A stretch of 64,000 bases of DNA, from NCBI GenBank assembly GCA_963576785.1, contig OY756147.1:1488001-1552000 (forward strand), written 5' to 3'. Below, piece by piece: positions 23,306 to 33,574 of the stretch (within the stretch, counting starts at the first letter, position 1; every line of letters begins with the position of its first letter). Under the pieces are notes generated by a model. The model worked only from the letters and a program-made list of their open reading frames with translations, searched no databases and was not told the origin of the DNA. The stretch is from Chlorophyllum brunneum (taxonomy: Eukaryota > Basidiomycota > Agaricomycetes > Agaricales > Agaricaceae). Made by a program: the position numbers and the translations under genes.

Positions 23306-25421
23306 GTACGTCCAGTTCGTGCTGGGTACTCGCAGGATCATCATTTCTGACCAGAATTCTATGTTCATATGTTGTTTCCCTAGTCACACCCTATCCAGAC
23401 TGGTGATAGAACGTTCTTTTGGCAAGCGGGATGCGTTTGGGCAGAGGTCAGGTGTGAAATATACGCGTGTTAGTGGGAGGAAGGGCAGTGAAGACTTCGC
23501 TCGGGCCGTGGAGAATAACGACGCAAGTTTGTGTGTTCAGGTAGTTTCTCCGGGTTCTGTTGGAAACACGCAAGACCCTGGCCATATGCTCCCATGGAAA
23601 GGTGTTGGTTTACTTCAGGCGTTGTGTGGTCCAGGCTATAGTGATGGCCATGCTCAAAGTGTGGCGCGAGACGACTCTCAGAGCTGGACCAAAAGGCATA
23701 ATGTGTGTAAATTCCACAGGACGAGGAGAATCGAACAGCAACTTAGTGTGCAGGGTGGTGATCGCTTAACGGCTTTGGCGGATCGTGGAAGAACTGGTGG
23801 TGGTCGATGAATGAAAGTTCTTCACATGGGTGAGAGTCTCGGTTCCTATTCCCATTCATCTGCGGTTAATTATAACGACCCCAGTCCAATTTGGAATCAT
23901 GGTTGACCTCTAGTTGAGGCTGATGAGTAGCCTCTAGTAAAACCACCGGGTCGCCTATATGCTTAGCTGGAGGCTAGCGGTCAGGCCACTTTTCGATCCA
24001 ACCCACCTGAAAAAATTTTAGTGCTCATCCCCAACACCACCAATCGATGTTCATTACACCTAGTTTCTCGACCACACCGCGCAGGCCATCAAAAGGATGG
24101 GGAAATTGGCGGCTTTAGGATGCGTACAATTAAGTGTTGAATTACCTCAACGATTCGCCTGGACGCCCTGCGATGGCTGAAGAACCAGGTACGTGTCACC
24201 TCATCCAAAGCCCGAAGGCTATCAACTCAAACCTCAACAGGCTCAGATGTGTCCCAGTGACCGGCAAGACGCTCGACTTTGAGCTTATTGTACAAACATG
24301 GTCTACCTGCCTACTTCACGATGTGCTCAATGTCAACCGAACTTCTTCAATCTCTGATCGGACCCCGGGGCTCCAGTCTATGATTCTATGACTGATATAC
24401 CACCAACTAGGCTGGCACCAGTGGACAACGGAATTGAACTTCACGTTGCTTCCTCTACCGAGGCACGGATTCCCTCGGCGCCGATTCTCTGGATTCACTC
24501 TGGCAACATCAGACAGGCTTTACGCCTTGAACTTATGGTCCAGGTGGGCCTATTGCTCGGTACTGGCTAATTCTCAATATTGACAGCGTCCAACGACGTC
24601 AACTGTTCGGCTCAAGCTCTGTCACTTTATCTCACAACTTGAGGAGTAAACGAAGCCCCCTGCGCGGCGTGCTGACTTGAAATTTATACCCGCGGCTATG
24701 ATTGTGGTTCCTACTCAGAGTCTCGCCTGGACAGCAAATAGTCAAAATAACTCGGTCGTGTCCAAGGAACTGTCCGGGCAGGTTTGGGTGCGATCGCTTT
24801 CTCTACATGCTCTGAAACCTGGAGGGTGTACCATCACCACGAAAAATGACGTTTCAAGATTGGGTCAAAGAAACACATTCTCGTGCGGCAGTGTGTAAAA
24901 TTTCAGGTTTCATTATGGCGCGGGATATGGCCGTCTTGTGGAACTTACGACGTTCACCTTCCTACCGTCTCATGGGTTGAACTTATCAACTGATTCGACA
25001 CCTCCTTTAACGGCGGAGCCTACATCCCAATTAAGAACATCATCATCACCTACTCGCCAAGTCAGCCGGTTTTCCCGCAAATCGGTATATCGGTGTCTCC
25101 ATACATCTACTTCCTACAGCTCGGAGACTTCCAGACCCGTTACGCCTTCTGACCAATTTATTACACTTCCAAATCCCTTCTTACACTTCTCTGCCTCCCG
25201 GGTCTTCTCCCAGAGCCTCTCTTCAGGGCTTCGTGTTCGGGGAACTCAAAAAAGTATATATGGTCTTCGAGTTGCCTACCTTTCACTTCCTTCTGGTTTA
25301 AACTCCCTCGTATCGCCTCTCCCCTCGACCTCTCAACTCGTGTCAATACCGAGAGTCAAAATTCCAGACGCTCGTTGTGCCACCTCCCCGTCACAAACCT
25401 CGTTCTACAGCTTTCATTGTC
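23306..25421. other. Gene-poor stretch upstream of the methyltransferase
   Basis: Open frames at 23295-23810, 24134-24391 and 24677-24898 show no recognised domain. Pieces at 24180-24900 have possible splice signals (gtacgt at about 24190, cag at about 24240) and could be a decayed or unrecognised gene, but I cannot build a convincing protein. The part from 24950 to 25400 is pyrimidine-rich and probably the promoter of the gene at 25422. Confidence 0.4.
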
Positions 25422-26249
25422 ATGCACACGGCAATGTCGGACATGATTTTGCAAATAAGCATGTACCTCGTGAATGCCTTTTCTGTTCATGTTTCGCTCT
25501 CCCCTCCGAACCCTCCTGTCAAGAAACAGCATGTGTGTACTGGAACACCCGAGACGGACACACTTTTTGAACGTGTTGTGCAACATATAACTTTTCTTAG
25601 CAAGGTATGTTTTTATGCTTGTGGTTGTTCCCCCTTTGTCGGAACTCACTACCTTAAGAGCTCTGTGTGGTTTTTCACATGTTCAAGTATCGTAGGGACC
25701 TTTACCTCTCATGAATTCGCGCTCTCTTGTACCGTTCCCGCAAATTCGAGATCTGTCTTGGGTTCGATACATCCAATCCTCGTCCTCGGCACGACCCTCA
25801 CTTTTCTCTCCGCTATCCTTAGGTTATGGTATGTACTATCATCCCTCATTCCCGTATCCACGAACCAAAGACATCCTTCATGTTATAGGTGTTACAAAGC
25901 CCTTGGTCACTTGTTCACATTTGAGATAACCATCCGCCCCAAACACGAACTCATCACACAAGGTCCCTACGCTTACGTCCGACACCCAAGTTACACTGGT
26001 GTTCACCTCACCCTCATCGGCGCCACATGTGTTCTTCTCTCTCCAGGCACATGGACGGCTGAATACGGCATCCGAAACCCAATCGGCGTGGTTTTGTTGG
26101 GCCTTTGGTTGCTCAAATGCTCATTCGCCTTCCGTGGAATGGGCGTCCGATTGAGAGCAGAGGATGATCTCCTACATGCAAACTTTGGGTCGGAGTGGGA
26201 GGCGTACGCGAAGAGGGTGCCGTATAAATTTATACCATGGGTGTATTGA
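25422..26249 (+). CDS. Isoprenylcysteine carboxyl methyltransferase (ICMT-like)
   Basis: Membrane enzyme that methylates the C-terminal prenylated cysteine of CaaX proteins such as Ras/Rho GTPases and lipopeptide pheromones; it acts in the ER. Family motifs are clear in the C-terminal half: FTFEITIRPKHELITQGPY, YVRHPSYTGV (the SAM/substrate-binding RHPSY motif) and the ending FGSEWEAYAKRVPYKFIPW. Hydrophobic segments occur before and after this core. The Met at 25422 is the first in the frame. An in-frame 60-nt intron (25829-25888, gtatgt...tatag) joins LRLWC to YKALGH. A second intron after about 25603 (ITFLSK) is probable but its acceptor is not settled, so the size is about 237-255 residues. 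Confidence 0.85.
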   Translation: MHTAMSDMILQISMYLVNAFSVHVSLSPPNPPVKKQHVCTGTPETDTLFERVVQHITFLSKVCFYACGCSPFVGTHYLKSSVWFFTCSSIVGTFTSHEFALSCTVPANSRSVLGSIHPILVLGTTLTFLSAILRLWYVLSSLIPVSTNQRHPSCYRCYKALGHLFTFEITIRPKHELITQGPYAYVRHPSYTGVHLTLIGATCVLLSPGTWTAEYGIRNPIGVVLLGLWLLKCSFAFRGMGVRLRAEDDLLHANFGSEWEAYAKRVPYKFIPWVY

Positions 26250-26475
26250 TATTTGTATTCCGTGGGTCTTGATGCTTCATTGTCCTCGAAAGCATCGCTA
26301 AAGAATCCACGCAGAATGACGTATATATGCAGTCAAATCACAGGATGATGGGTGTCCATATTCTTTATAACAGGATATAATTTATCATTACATGAACTTC
26401 TTGCAGGGAACACGAAACATGTAAATAATTTCGAAAAATCATGTGCGTGTTATCAATAGATTATGGGGTATGCAA

Positions 26476-28170
26476 TCAATCATATTTGCGCATCGTCTCT
26501 TCGAGCGCATCCATATCCACATCGAAACTAACAACCTCACCAAATGAAATATCCACATCAGAACTCGACGATAACCCATCCATTTCCTCATCATCGAGTC
26601 TTGAAGAAAGGTTGTGAATGGAGGTCCCGGGAAATGTCTTCGAAGAGGATGGGGACAGGTTACTAGACGGAACATCGCTTCGCGAGGAAGAGTTAGTAGG
26701 AGGCGCTGATATCGGTTGCGAGTTTGATAGTAGCGGTGGCTTAAACGCCTTCTGTTTCGTTGGTATCACTACTCTCGAGTTGCCGCTTGACGTTGATGGG
26801 TTCTGTGATGCAAGTGGAAAAGTATGCGTTCGCCGCATGCCCAGAACAGGTGGGTGAGAAGTATTGCCCTCAACATGACTTTGCGAAACAGGGGGTGCAG
26901 TAGACGATTTTTGATTGGCATGAGTAGGTGGGGGTGGTGGATACGGTTGGCGATTTGGAGGACCCGTGGTCTGAAGGGGTGAGCTAAAGGAAGGTTCAGA
27001 AGGTAATGACGCTAATGAAGCGGAGATGGTGCGTTCAAGCTTGAGTCTCCTTTGTTTGCGTTCTGAATCAAGAAGCGGGTGAAGCTTGGGTGTCGTGATA
27101 GGTGTGGAGCTGGAGCTCGGAGGGGTAGTGTTTTGTCGTTGAGGAGTCGGTCTCTTTTGGGGCTGTGGACGAGATGGTACAGTGGCATTCTGATCCACTA
27201 TTCCGGGAGTTGTAGGGGTGATTGGCCTGAGAGGAGAAGAATCGAATGTGTTGTCTGGCGCCGGAGATGCAGCTAGTCCTGGTCTCAGTGGAGGAACCAG
27301 TGGAGGGGGCATTGTTTCGAGAAATGACTTAGGAGGGTCCGCATCCATCTTGAAATCAGTATAGTCCAGATGATCACTGCGGCTCCTGGATCCAGCTGAT
27401 CGTCCTGGTGAAGCCAGTATGTTCATCGAGGTGTTAGCCAACGCGGATAGGTCCCGTGCCTTTCCCTTCGTAGTACCCTCGGGCACGGAGTGCGAGGTCG
27501 ATATGGAATGAAGACCGTACTTCGCTCTCTTGACACCTGGCGCACTTGCTATCCTTTTTGATGGCGGTCTCCGTTTCAGTGTGTCCCTCGGCGTGCTTGC
27601 ATCGGTGCGAATTTTGCCATCTATTCGTGCTGATACCCCCTTCAGCATATCAAGAAACCTGTCACGGTCACGAGCGGAAAGCATCTCTGTATTCGTAGAG
27701 GTCGAGGCGCGTGATAGTCGGTTCCGATGATCATTTGACGAGGCCTGCCAGCTTGGTGTACTGGCAGGACCATCCGAACCGGCCGAGCTCGAAGGTGTAG
27801 AGTCAGGTGTTCCCCGTCTGCCCGAGTCCGGTACGGTCGTAAATGAGAATGGCGATAGCGACATCGAAGTTGATGCAGGAGAAGGAGACTGGTGATAGGT
27901 AAATGAAACCCCTTTCATGCCGCAACCGGAGGAAGAAGAGCTGGCTTTACTGAGGAAATCCCTCGGTGCTTTGTTAGAACTCATTGAGTTAGACTTCCAA
28001 TGGTCTAGAACAAAACGTGACGAACTTCGAAAAAGCTCGGGCTGTGGCTTGAACGTAGTCTCCGATAGGAGAGTGTCGAGTGCTGGACATAGGGACTGGG
28101 AACCCTGCCATTGTACAGAATCAGATACATGTGATGCCCGGTTATCATCTGAGCTGTCACTGTAGTCCAT
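26476..28170 (-). CDS. Ser/Pro-rich disordered protein, 564 residues
   Basis: One uninterrupted frame. The Met at 28170 (MDYSDSSDDNR) is the first ATG; the frame stays open to 28218 without another. Composition is dominated by Ser, Pro, Thr and Arg, with many SP/TP sites and basic patches such as KRRPPSKRIASAPGVKRAKY (about residue 210), which looks like a nuclear localisation signal. A short conserved-looking motif, KQKAFKPPLLSN, lies at about residue 485. The end is acidic (RLDDEEMDGLSSSSDVDI, then DVDMDALEETMRKYD). No folded domain is recognised. A nuclear, phospho-regulated scaffold or repair factor is possible, but that is inference. Codon-like periodicity along the whole frame supports a real gene. 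Confidence 0.75.
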   Translation of the reverse strand: MDYSDSSDDNRASHVSDSVQWQGSQSLCPALDTLLSETTFKPQPELFRSSSRFVLDHWKSNSMSSNKAPRDFLSKASSSSSGCGMKGVSFTYHQSPSPASTSMSLSPFSFTTVPDSGRRGTPDSTPSSSAGSDGPASTPSWQASSNDHRNRLSRASTSTNTEMLSARDRDRFLDMLKGVSARIDGKIRTDASTPRDTLKRRPPSKRIASAPGVKRAKYGLHSISTSHSVPEGTTKGKARDLSALANTSMNILASPGRSAGSRSRSDHLDYTDFKMDADPPKSFLETMPPPLVPPLRPGLAASPAPDNTFDSSPLRPITPTTPGIVDQNATVPSRPQPQKRPTPQRQNTTPPSSSSTPITTPKLHPLLDSERKQRRLKLERTISASLASLPSEPSFSSPLQTTGPPNRQPYPPPPPTHANQKSSTAPPVSQSHVEGNTSHPPVLGMRRTHTFPLASQNPSTSSGNSRVVIPTKQKAFKPPLLSNSQPISAPPTNSSSRSDVPSSNLSPSSSKTFPGTSIHNLSSRLDDEEMDGLSSSSDVDISFGEVVSFDVDMDALEETMRKYD

Positions 28171-28614
28171 GTGCCAAACGAACAACACTGAGTATGGAAC
28201 ACAGCACTGATTGGCCAAAATGCTATCAAAGGACGCGTCGTTTTTGAAAGCTGTGCGGGAGTTTGTGGGCGAAGGCCGAGATCTCTAGTGGATGATAATG
28301 CCAATTTCTATGGTAAGCTCTGTGCTGCCTTAGATTCGCTTGAGAAACGAGCATATATTCACGAAAACTCACCCAGGCAAGGTACAACAATGTGAGAGCT
28401 TGAGTGCAAGAGCCGCCATCTCGACAACTTCATTAATCGTGACACATACCACGTGATGAATTAGCCGTCACATGCACCAAGATCCTCCATTTCGAAATCG
28501 TGAGTGATACAATATTATAAGCTACCAACTCTCCAGTTATGGAAAATATTATACAGAGAAGCAAGTTCGAAAACAACGCGAAGGCGGTCGGGGTGGGAAT
28601 TGAGATAAAAATTC
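28171..28614. other. Intergenic region
   Basis: Promoter of the 564-residue protein and 3' flank of the Bem46-like gene. Nothing else seen. Confidence 0.6.
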
Positions 28615-30109
28615 TTATTCATAAATCGGTGAGGGAGAGAGCTTTGCAATAAAATCCGCGATGGCCGTCCAGTATCCGGGTTGCACACAAGTATCATCTA
28701 TCCGGGTCATGAGTGTCTCCAGAACGGGAGCTAATAGCAACCAGGACTCACTGTGACCACCTTGGCGGAACTCTAGGTATCTAGTATGCTCAGTCCCAGC
28801 TTTGTATTCCTTTCCTCCTGACGTCGTCTTCTCTCCACGCTTTGCAACAGCTTCGAACAGCATGGCCATCTGCTCCTTCGGCACAACTTCGTCTTTGAGA
28901 CCGCTAAGCATCAGAATCGGCGTCGTTGATGGTATCTTCGGAACTTTAGAAATTGAATCCCATTTTTGGTGGCAGAGGAAAGAGAATGGTCCAAGGAGAG
29001 GGAGGGTGTGAGGAATGAGACTTGGAAGAGAGGTAAAGGTATTTTCAAGAATGAGGGCTGCAATCTTTAGCCAGAGGGTGAGACCGTTGTTCGATTAATG
29101 GTCAGAAACCAACCTCCTCACCTTGTCAGGGTTCTTGCTAATCAAGTCGATCGAAACGGCGCCACCAATTGACTGGCCGTACAAGATCTGAAGTGGAAGA
29201 TGTAGTCACGCAGCAATACATTGGGGCGTAGAGACGTACAATTGGTGTTTGTTCGTAGCATGGATCATTGAGAAGATAATTCAATCCCGTCTGCGCATCC
29301 AGCTGGAGACCTGTCTGACCGGTTACCTCACAAAGCACGCAGAACGAAATATAGAACACTCACCTTGCTCGTTTGGGGTACCCTCAGAAAGACCGTACCT
29401 ATAAGCGCATTCGTCATTAGGTTAGAATCTCAGCAACTACGATACCTACCCTCTATAGCACATCATCAACACATTACAGCGCATACGAAGATAGAAGACT
29501 TTGGCAAGAGGTATTCGATGCCCGTGGTTGCCTGCGTTCCCATGAAACATGATAACTGTAGGGCGTCGTGCAGTGAACTGTCATGGACACGACTCAGCAG
29601 AGTGTAAACGAGAGAAGTCAAAAGCGACCCGCCTCATCCTCGGAAAGGCCAGTGTCAGAATCATCTTCGAGAGGGCTAGCGTTGGGGTCGGACTTCAGAT
29701 TCTTGCTCTGCCGTAACATGTAGCACCTCAATGCTACATGGTCTGGTGTCAGCAGTTCAAGTTCTTCATAATTGGTTATCCCATGGTCGCCCGGGCTAGC
29801 CACCTCTTGGGGAAGTAAGCATATGACCGCTGACTAGTGCGCGCTCAGGACATACCAGTTCTCGAACCGGGCGGAAAGGCCGAGGGATAAATCAGATAGC
29901 CTTGTCCATACCAAAGCAATCCAACACCTTTGTCCGTCAGTTATCAAATACGGGATCGGGTGAAAAGCATCACTTACTTAGTGTCGAAAGGCCTGCCGCA
30001 GTTGCCAATGTCCCCTGGCCAGAATATGAATTACTCTCAGATCAAATGCCAAAGTGGCACTGTAGCAAACCTTTGCGAAAGCTTCCAAGGACGGGATGAA
30101 TTGCGGCAT
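28615..30109 (-). CDS. Bem46-type alpha/beta hydrolase
   Basis: Serine hydrolase of the Bem46/ABHD13 group, membrane-anchored and linked in fungi to polarity and germination. Spliced start MPQFIPSLEAFAK (30109) continues through a 54-nt intron into a transmembrane anchor (LATAAGLSTLSVGLLWYGQG) and YLIYPSAFPPGSRT. Then come ELELLTPDHVALRCYML, GLQLDAQTGLNYLL and the nucleophile elbow LYGQSIGGAVSIDL (GQSIG, about 29185). The catalytic Asp sits in MLSGLKDEVVP and the His in RQGGHSES near the C-terminus. Family order and spacing are complete across about eight short exons. The acidic insert EDDSDTGLSEDEAGRF before the HGNAG region is longer than in most relatives. Exact exon limits in the middle are approximate. 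Confidence 0.88.
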
Positions 30110-31345
30110 GTAGATTTCCAGGGATTGGACGACGTCACAGGATGGAAGAAAGCAGGTCCGTATTTGCAGTTGTTTGGCAACAGCACCCACCCTCAAGACT
30201 ATCCAACAGAGCCCAGGGCTGTCTGCCTCGGTGAGCATGCTTCTGAGGCATCCTTGGCACGTCATATCATCAAATGGAACACATCGTGCTCATCCTCAGT
30301 CAAGCTCAGTTTTCTGGCGCGACACCGATGCCGGAGTTCCCATCCTTCTTGTGAACAAAAGAACCGATAGTCATCAATTGAGGTCCGCTCTCGAACGCTT
30401 TGTGACAAATACCAACCTCAACGGGGATGTATTTTGAATACGTACGTATCATACCATCTCACCACTCTGTTCGGTTCCAACTAATGATCCCATCTCTGAC
30501 GCTATAATCCACACTATTCCATATTGGTTTATGTGCATATGAATAGCTCCAACCTTGACGGACCAAGCTACCGGTATTTTGCTAAAAGCGTGGGTCCAGC
30601 CCGCACGGATTCCGCTCCTTCCCAAGTATCAGAGAGCGGAGATGCTTCCGGCTCAGCTTTGCCCAATAGGTCATCGTTATCCCCAAGCATTCGATGCAGT
30701 TCATAGACAGCAAGTATGGTTAAAGTTCGTTTTACCAATTTCTTCGCGTGTTCAAGAAGCTGACAATTACATACAAGAATGTATTGGATAGCCCATTATA
30801 GACTAGTCGACGTCTCTCACCTTAGCTTCTGTTGCGGCGGTGAAATCCACGTGGTAGCCCATCTTCAAGGCCCTCCCCTTGTCCTACTCTCAAAGACAGC
30901 CACAAAAGTCATATCTTGCCAATGTCTTTTCAATAGTACGCGTACAATGGTCCTCTTGTTCAACTTTCGACACAACAACAAGCAAAAACGCGCTCATAAT
31001 CGCCCTAGCACTCAGATTTACACACAGGGTTGAATCAATTTCCTCGGCTGTCAACTCAGGTTTACTTTTAGCGTAATAATTTTCTATTCCGCCCATCTTA
31101 GCGCTGAATGCAGCTTCATTTCTCACTCCTTTGTATAGACGTGAAAAATTTTTGAACGGCGTATTTCGGAACGATGCGGCCACGAAACAATCAACAACCG
31201 TTTCAGGGATCGACTCTTTTGAAATGTATAAAATCTGACGCCTCCCCAGTTTCTCGCTCCATCGGATTTTCACCGACTTATCAGCTTCTTCAGCTTTAGC
31301 CCTACCCCCATCGTCGTACTCGACTCCCCCCACATTCTTTTTACA
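30110..31345. other. Intergenic region between divergent genes
   Basis: Lies between the minus-strand Bem46-like gene and the plus-strand secreted protein. Frames at 30174-30437 (plus) and 30890-31453 (minus) lack motifs. The minus one overlaps the signal peptide exon of the next gene in antisense. Confidence 0.5.
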
Positions 31346-32305
31346 ATGCGCTCCTTTGCTTCCATCGCTACTTTTGCCACTCTCGCCTTTGCGGCTGTCG
31401 CTTCGGCTCTCCCCACCCTGACGCCTGGTACCCCCGCTGCTGGTGTAAGTCATGTTTGTTCTACTCTCCTGTGTAGAAATTTACATTCTCCTTTAGGACG
31501 TTGTTAACAACGAAGTTCTTGTTGGCGTACAGAACACCGCTGTTGAGGTTTCCAAGAACTTGAACAACCTTAACGTTGCCAGCCCCCAAGCTCAACAGAC
31601 CACTGGTGGCTCTAACGTCGCTAGGGGTACTATTGATGCCGACAATGGCCTGAATATCGGTCAAACCAGTGACCAGACGCACGTGGACCCTCGCGGCGCT
31701 CCGGCGCAATCCGTTGTCGAGATTATTGTTGGCGTTACCGCCGAAGTCAGGCCTCTCTGCGACAAACTGAGTAAGTCTAGTTGATGAGTTGTATCTGTGT
31801 CCAATACTTATTGTGGTTAAGCCGGTGCCATAACTGGTGATATTGAGGTCGAGGTTGCCGTTAAGATCGCTCTCGAAATCCTCGGTCAGATCAAGGATTG
31901 TCTCTTCAAGGCTAAGGGCGAGATCGAAGCTGCCATTCACATTGGTGTTGGCCTTCTTGTGCTTAATGGAGTCACCCTCGCTGTCCACGCTGTTGCCCAG
32001 ATCCTTGCTGTCCTCGTCATTGTAAGTGATTATCATATTATTCTTAAACGCATTTCTTATTTTCATTCTAGGTTGTGGTCACCGTTCTCGGCCTCGTCTT
32101 CAAGATTTGCCTTACTTCGAAGGTTGACGCTCTCCTCAGTCTTATTCTCGAGATCGCTGGCATCCTCGCTGGCATCATCGCCCTTGTCCTCCCCATCTGC
32201 GGTGGTCTCCTTGTTGAGCTTGTACCTCTCCTACAGTGCATCCTCCCTATCCTCACCAAGCTTAACCTTGTGGCCATCGTCAAGGTCTTGGCTATTGCTG
32301 TCTAA
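31346..32305 (+). CDS. Secreted hydrophobic protein of unknown function
   Basis: Starts with a clear signal peptide (MRSFASIATFATLAFAAVASALP). Four exons are separated by short introns after PGTPAAG, before AITGDIEVEVAVKI and within the hydrophobic region near 32023-32073. The middle is Asn/Val-rich (VQNTAVEVSKNLNNLNVA). The C-terminal half alternates hydrophobic helices with paired Cys-containing loops: IKDCLFKAKGEIEAAIHIGV, then VFKICLTSKVDALLSLILEI and GIIALVLPICGGLLVELVPL. I know similar small secreted proteins from mushroom genomes, without a function. It could be a cell-wall or interface-active protein, but it lacks the eight-Cys hydrophobin pattern. Confidence 0.78.
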
Positions 32306-33574
32306 GTAGTATTTTGATACCGCTTCACTACTATCAAAGAGTACGATACCATCACCATCATACCCATATAATATTTGTTTTATTCTCTGCTCTGAGTGAT
32401 TTCAAACCTGCTTGACTGGGAATGTATGGTTTATTGAGATATCTTCACGGTTTTGTTGTGAATTTTCACTCGGTGCTTATACCGTGACAAGAACCACAAA
32501 AATTGGAGCAGAAGCCTGATGTGTACGTTACTCATAACGCGTTGATACTGTGCAACGTGAGATCCTGGTATTGGGTTCTGAAGACAAGTGGGAGTAAATC
32601 ATGCTCTCCTGTCAATCATAACAAACATTCGGCTCTAATTTCTCTGTTACGCTCTCATCGGCATCACAATATGTCAGTCACCCTGATAGAAGCAACAAAA
32701 TGACGGAATGATTCTGATTTAGTTTGGAGCTAAGAAAAGACATGTGAAAGAGTATTTGAAAACGACGTCTATATGCGAACAGCGCTCCAAGGAAATTTCT
32801 GAGCCGGGGAACGCCCTTTGTTTTGACAACTGTGAATAGGCTAGTTTCCATTTGGCATATTGCAAGAGAACAAGAAAAAAATTCTCTCGCTGTCCCTGCG
32901 CGGCGTACGTTAGGCGCTCTCCCGACAACGCGAACTATCCGAACATCGGAGATGCGAATTTCCGCAGAAACGGAGCCAGCCCCGAGACGTAACAGGACTG
33001 AAAAACACCCCAAGAGTAACCTCCCCACGAAGCAAGAATCGCCGCATACACACTGGTCATAACAAATCATTGGAGAATCATCTGAGTTTAGTCCTCAAGG
33101 CTATGTGTTTGGTGTACGACATTTGCGAACAATGAGAGAAAAAAAAGAGAAGATATTGAACACAGAAAGACTATCATACTTGATCAAATTACTACAAATC
33201 AGGGCAAGGCGTAAAACGACTCGACACCCACGACCTATTCGCCGTATACCACGCATCTACACAGTTCTATCTACAGCACCATCCATCCATCCAGATGTAA
33301 GCCAACATCATCGGCATCAACAAAGTCAAACGGAGACGCGAAGAGGGGGTGTCAAGTCCAAGTCGTTACAGAATCAAGGGGTCAAAGGAACTAAAAACGA
33401 TGCTGTGGGACGGGAGTGATGGACGAATCATAAGCATGAGAGGAAACGTAGAAAGAAAAGGAAAAATGCAAGCTGAAAGAGAAGAGGGTGAGTATAGTAG
33501 TTATAACGAGACATATTAGATGTCATGTAAAGACACACAAGCACAGTAAAGAATGCACCATCGCTAGCTCATCC
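32306..33574. other. Gene-free stretch, convergent 3' ends
   Basis: Between the 3' ends of the secreted protein gene and the minus-strand F-box-like gene. Short frames only; no motif seen. Confidence 0.55.

Noticed and set aside
24938..25570. 210-codon plus-strand frame upstream of the methyltransferase gene
   Set aside because: It lies in pyrimidine-rich promoter-like DNA, is biased to Ser/Thr/Pro for that reason, and overlaps the methyltransferase gene in another frame.
31461..32066. 201-codon minus-strand frame opposite the secreted protein
   Set aside because: It is the antisense of a well-supported spliced gene with a signal peptide, and its own sequence has no recognisable motif.
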